Assembly: GCA_028288085.1 (NCBI GenBank)
Contig: JAQBOK010000151.1
Location: 1 to 34,579 of the forward strand
Direction of reading: 5' to 3'
DNA: 34,579 nt
Origin: Mucilaginibacter sp.
Lineage (GTDB): Bacteria > Bacteroidota > Bacteroidia > Sphingobacteriales > Sphingobacteriaceae
The notes under the pieces were generated by a model. It made no database searches. It was not told the origin of the DNA and worked only from the letters and a program-made list of their open reading frames with translations. The position numbers and the translations under genes are program-made. Shown one piece after another: positions 31,518 to 34,579 of the stretch. The first letter of the stretch is position 1, and every line of letters begins with the position of its first letter.

Positions 31518-32873
31518 ATGCAATCGTTTGAAATCAATAAAGCCGACCTTGAGCGAATTAAAGCAGCGCTGGAGAGCGATGATGCTGAATTAGAGAAAGT
31601 TCTGAAAGAGTATCATGCGTCGGAGATTGCCATACTTTTTGAAAAACTACCGCTCGAAGCCAGAGAAAAGATCATCAACATTCTTCCTTCAGACATAGCC
31701 TCTGAAGTAATATCCGAAATGGATGAAGAGCAGGACCCGGGGGAATTGCTGATTAACTTGCATCCCGAGAAACGTTCAGAAATAGTTGAGGAACTTGACT
31801 ACGATGATGCTTCCGATATTATTTCGCAGCTTGATGAGGATGAACAGAAGGAAATATTAGAAGATATTGACCAGGAGGATGCCACCAACATCAGGGCGTT
31901 GATGAGTTATGCCGAGGATACGGCCGGTGGTTTGATGAACTCGGCTGTTATTAAGGTAAATATCAAGCTTGATAAAAAAGAGGCGTTGGATGCGATCATT
32001 CACCAATCAGAAGAAATGGAAGAATTTTATACCATTTACGCGGTTGATGACCATGACATATTACAGGGGATATTATCTATTAAATCTATAATCAAAGCCC
32101 CAGCCCACGCGAGAGTAGGTGACCTGGTTATTAAGGATTTTGTTTATGTTAAAGCTGATCTAGACCAGGAGGATGTGGCTGACCTGATCCAACAATATAA
32201 TTTAACAACTATCCCTGTTGTTGATGATAACATGAAGCTGCTTGGCAGGGTTACCGTTGATGATATTATTGATGTATTGGAGCAGGAGAGCACTGAAGAT
32301 ATTTTAAAGATATCCGGAGTATCAGAAGATGAAGAATTAAGCGGTAACTGGAAAGATGCGGTAAAAAGCCGTCTGCCCTGGCTGGTTATTAATTTAGGCA
32401 CAGCCTATTTGGCGGCCTCCATTATCAGGCATTTTGATTCTACTGTTTCACAACTCCCAATACTGGCAGCCTATATGACTATCATAGCGGGCATGGGCGG
32501 CAATGCTGCCACGCAAGCCCTGGCAGTAACAGTAAGGCGTATCTCATTAACAGACCTTACCGATAGTCAGGCTTATAACACCGTTTTAAAAGAATTTTTG
32601 GTAGGTATGATAAACGGCGCCGCTAATGGAGTGATCGTTTTTTTTATAGCCTTGTTTTATGATGCCGACCCTCTACTTGGACTTGTGCTATTTTTAGCCA
32701 TGACGGGCAACCTCATTGTAGCTGGTTTAACGGGCGCATCTATTCCGTTAGTATTAAAAAGAGTAGGAATAGACCCTGCTGTGGCATCTTCCATCATCAT
32801 TACTACCTTTACAGACTGCGCAGGATTTTTATTGCCGCTGTGGTTTGCAACTAAACTTTTGCTACATCATTGA
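31518..32873 (+). CDS. mgtE: Magnesium transporter MgtE
   Basis: The protein has 451 residues: an acidic N domain of superhelical repeats (about 1-125, e.g. LEADEs such as ELDYDDASDIISQLDEDEQ), two CBS domains (about 130-255), a connecting helix, then five membrane helices (about 280-451). Conserved transport-pore sequences include IIAGMGGNAATQALAVTVRR and the last helix TTFTDCAGFLLPL with the buried Asp that binds Mg2+. The cytosolic domains sense Mg2+ and close the channel when it is high. CorA is also in this window, so the organism has two unrelated Mg2+ uptake systems. Confidence 0.97.
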   Translation: MQSFEINKADLERIKAALESDDAELEKVLKEYHASEIAILFEKLPLEAREKIINILPSDIASEVISEMDEEQDPGELLINLHPEKRSEIVEELDYDDASDIISQLDEDEQKEILEDIDQEDATNIRALMSYAEDTAGGLMNSAVIKVNIKLDKKEALDAIIHQSEEMEEFYTIYAVDDHDILQGILSIKSIIKAPAHARVGDLVIKDFVYVKADLDQEDVADLIQQYNLTTIPVVDDNMKLLGRVTVDDIIDVLEQESTEDILKISGVSEDEELSGNWKDAVKSRLPWLVINLGTAYLAASIIRHFDSTVSQLPILAAYMTIIAGMGGNAATQALAVTVRRISLTDLTDSQAYNTVLKEFLVGMINGAANGVIVFFIALFYDADPLLGLVLFLAMTGNLIVAGLTGASIPLVLKRVGIDPAVASSIIITTFTDCAGFLLPLWFATKLLLHH

Positions 32874-32901
32874 ACTGAATAAAGCTTTTATTATAAATTT
32901 G
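32869..32901 (+). promoter_or_regulatory. Predicted promoter of bioB
   Basis: ATTG (32869-32872), a 21-nt spacer and TAAATTTG (32894-32901), an exact -7 match. The -33 box overlaps the mgtE stop codon. The -7 box ends 19 nt before the ATG at 32921, a normal leader. Confidence 0.5.
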
Positions 32902-32920
32902 CCCGTTAAACAGATTATCC

Positions 32921-33919
32921 ATGACAGAAACGAGAAACAACTGGACAAAAGAAGAAATCGCTGAGATATATCACACCCCTCTGCTCGACCTGATTTACCA
33001 GGCAGCGACCATACATCGTGAAAATAAAGATTATTCCGAAGTTCAGATCAGTTCGCTGATATCCATCAAAACAGGTGGATGTCCGGAGGATTGCGCTTAT
33101 TGCCCTCAGGCCGCACGTTACAATACGGGTGTGGATGTGCACGCGATAATGCCCAAAGATGAAGTAATAGCAGCTGCCGAAAAAGCGAAAGCAGGCGGAG
33201 CATCGCGACTTTGCATGGGTGCAGCATGGCGCGAAGTACGCGATAACCGTGATTTTGATAAAGTGATAGAGATGGTGAAAGCGGTGAATGAACTGGATAT
33301 GGAAGTGTGTTGTACCCTGGGTATGCTTACTGAAGGGCAGGCACAGCGTTTAGCCGATGCTGGTTTATATGCTTATAACCACAATCTGGATACCTCTGAA
33401 GATGATTATAAACGTATTATTACTACCCGTACTTATGATGATCGCCTAAAGACTTTAGAGCATGTGCGGAAGGCCAAAATAACAGTTTGCAGCGGAGGTA
33501 TCATCGGTTTAGGCGAAACAGTGGAAGATCGCATATCTATGCTTAAAACACTTTCCAATCTGCCAAAACACCCAGAGTCAGTACCGATTAATGCATTGGT
33601 TCCTATAAAAGGGACACCGTTGGCAGATCAACCAAGAGTATCCGTTTGGGATATGGTGCGTATGATAGCTACCACGCGGATTATTATGCCTAAAACTGTT
33701 GTGCGCCTATCAGCAGGACGCACAGAAATGACTTTGGTTGAACAGGCATTTTGCTTTATGGCCGGGGCTAACTCTATATTTGCAGGTGAAAAACTATTGA
33801 CTACCCCCAACCCTTCATTTGATACAGATATAGCCATGTTTGAGTTGCTGGGGTTAAAACCACGTGCTGCATTTAAGAATGGCAGGCCGGGAGTGGTTAA
33901 TGAAGTGGTAGAAGCTTAA
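32921..33919 (+). CDS. bioB: Biotin synthase
   Basis: This radical SAM enzyme inserts sulfur into dethiobiotin. The 332 residues contain the CxxxCxxC cluster motif at Cys54, Cys58 and Cys61 (GGCPEDCAYCPQAARY), then GASRLCMGAAWRE, YNHNLDTS, and the C-terminal RLSAGRTEMTLVEQAFCFMAGANSIFAG with the arginine that ligates the auxiliary [2Fe-2S] cluster. Length is normal. It has its own promoter just after mgtE and stands alone here, without bioA, bioD or bioF. Confidence 0.98.
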   Translation: MTETRNNWTKEEIAEIYHTPLLDLIYQAATIHRENKDYSEVQISSLISIKTGGCPEDCAYCPQAARYNTGVDVHAIMPKDEVIAAAEKAKAGGASRLCMGAAWREVRDNRDFDKVIEMVKAVNELDMEVCCTLGMLTEGQAQRLADAGLYAYNHNLDTSEDDYKRIITTRTYDDRLKTLEHVRKAKITVCSGGIIGLGETVEDRISMLKTLSNLPKHPESVPINALVPIKGTPLADQPRVSVWDMVRMIATTRIIMPKTVVRLSAGRTEMTLVEQAFCFMAGANSIFAGEKLLTTPNPSFDTDIAMFELLGLKPRAAFKNGRPGVVNEVVEA

Positions 33920-33962
33920 AGTTGAATGTTCTTTGGTGCTGGCGGTGTAAGATGATGTACCA

Positions 33963-34211
33963 GTGCTTGATGATGAAGAATTTAAAATAGCACAAGGGCA
34001 GTATAGTCTAAGATTTAAGAATACAAATTCCGACAGATTTAAGCTATTGTTAGATTATTATAATGGCTTAACGGGTTTTGGTGAAACAGTACCTAATGCA
34101 ATTATGCATCACAACATCGTCCTGTATGGCCCGTTATGTGAGAATTGCGGCAAGCCTTATAGAAGCCTATTAGCTTCATTTTGTGCCTCTTGTGGCAATA
34201 AAAGAAGCTAA
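33963..34211 (+). CDS. Small zinc-ribbon-tailed hypothetical protein
   Basis: This 82-residue protein starts at GTG (33963), the only start between the upstream in-frame stop and the conserved part. The N-terminal two thirds (EEFKIAQGQYSLRFKNTNSD, then LTGFGETVPNAIMHHNIVLYG) read as a compact helical region. The C-terminus has two CxxC pairs, Cys59/Cys62 and Cys74/Cys77, spaced like a zinc ribbon. I do not know a function. It lies 66 nt upstream of the encapsulated-ferritin gene on the same strand; a shared role is possible but not shown. Confidence 0.75.
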   Translation: MLDDEEFKIAQGQYSLRFKNTNSDRFKLLLDYYNGLTGFGETVPNAIMHHNIVLYGPLCENCGKPYRSLLASFCASCGNKRS

Positions 34212-34246
34212 CTAAGATCCCACCGGATTATACAAAACAAAAACTC

Positions 34247-34280
34247 ATAATTTTCTTTTATACTCTAAAAGAAAATTATG
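34247..34280 (+). promoter_or_regulatory. AT-rich inverted repeat overlapping the EncFtn start codon
   Basis: CATAATTTTCTTT (34247-34259) is an exact inverted copy of AAAGAAAATTATG (34268-34280), with an 8-nt loop. The 3' arm ends in the ATG start codon, so in RNA the start would be paired with the 5' arm. As DNA it could equally be an operator dyad. There is no T-run after it, so it is not a terminator. Confidence 0.6.
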
Positions 34281-34579
34281 GGCTTTGATCAATACCACGA
34301 ACCAGTAGAAGAATTATCTGATAAAACCAGGACGTTTGCACGCATGATCGTTTCCTTAACCGAGGAAGCTGAGGCCATCAACTGGTACGAGCAGCGGATA
34401 TCCGTTGAAAAAGATAAGCAGGCAAAAGCTATTATGCAAAATGCCCAAAAAGAAGAATTTAAGCATTTTGGAATGGACCTTGAGTTTTTGTTACGCCAGA
34501 AACCCGTTTGGCAGGAAACACTCCAGGCTATCCTGTTTAAAAAGGGTGATATCGTAGAATTAGGCGAAAAAGGAGAAGA
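34278..34579 (+). CDS. Encapsulated ferritin-like protein (EncFtn type), 3' end beyond the window
   Basis: One hundred complete codons are visible and the frame is open at the window edge. The sequence reads EELSDKTRTFARMIVSLTEE, AINWYEQRI, then QKEEFKHFGMDLEFLLR and LQAILFKKGDIVELG. This matches the encapsulated ferritin family of Rhodospirillum rubrum, whose ferroxidase ligands Glu32, Glu62 and His65 and gate residues Trp38 and Tyr39 align with Glu30, Glu60, His63, Trp36 and Tyr37 here. EncFtn is a two-helix half-ferritin that oxidises Fe(II) and must sit inside an encapsulin shell to store iron. The C-terminal targeting peptide would be outside the window, as would the expected encapsulin gene. 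The family call comes from memory of the motif, not a search. Confidence 0.85.
   Translation, partial: MGFDQYHEPVEELSDKTRTFARMIVSLTEEAEAINWYEQRISVEKDKQAKAIMQNAQKEEFKHFGMDLEFLLRQKPVWQETLQAILFKKGDIVELGEKGE

Overview
The window looks like chromosomal DNA of a Bacteroidota bacterium, most likely a Sphingobacteriaceae member such as Mucilaginibacter or Pedobacter. This rests on the gene repertoire (GH92 mannosidase with Bacteroidota-type accessory domains, WbqC-like protein, PQQ-type dehydrogenase with a lipoprotein cytochrome c), on the absence of clear Shine-Dalgarno sites, and on repeated matches to the Bacteroidota promoter pattern TTTG-N18-21-TAnnTTTG. No rRNA, tRNA, CRISPR array, prophage or complete insertion sequence was seen. 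Most genes are conserved chromosomal ones.

Layout. 1-4364 (minus): a truncated secreted MA-type metallopeptidase with a TolB-like propeller, then a class A penicillin-binding protein. 4539-5795: a PPK2 polyphosphate kinase convergent with a small membrane protein. 6029-9073 (minus): a GH92 alpha-mannosidase. 9323-11299 (minus): an aminotransferase and omega-amidase pair that fits the transamination/amidase route of methionine salvage. 11465-11947: a secreted NTF2-like protein. 12296-14879: a tightly overlapping three-gene ABC importer of the TrpXYZ type. 14948-17002: a small acidic protein, then on the minus strand a PQQ-type sugar dehydrogenase and its cytochrome c. 17279-20286: a secreted Asn/Gln/Arg-rich protein, an aldo/keto reductase with a small upstream partner, a DUF3820 protein and a lipoprotein MsrA. 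20326-24127: CorA, WbqC-like, a lipid A-type acyltransferase and a GT2 glycosyltransferase. 24133-28843: MscS channel, AroQ, XerC/D recombinase and PrmC. 28894-33919: RibD, an EamA exporter, a YigZ-family protein, MgtE and BioB. 33963-34579: a zinc-ribbon mini-protein and the start of an encapsulated-ferritin (EncFtn-like) gene cut by the window end.

The most interesting signals are: (1) the EncFtn-like gene at the right edge, which predicts an encapsulin iron-storage compartment just outside the window, with its start codon buried in a 13-bp AU-rich inverted repeat; (2) short degenerate arrays with a 7-nt (or 8-nt) period in promoters and twice inside the prmC coding sequence; (3) seven genes whose -7 promoter element ends only 4-6 nt before the start codon, suggesting leaderless or nearly leaderless mRNAs; (4) related TGTAAC/GTTACA palindromes upstream of two neighbouring transcription units.

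Several start codons were moved from the longest reading frame to an internal ATG because of signal peptides, overlap with neighbours, or promoter position. Each change is explained in its entry.
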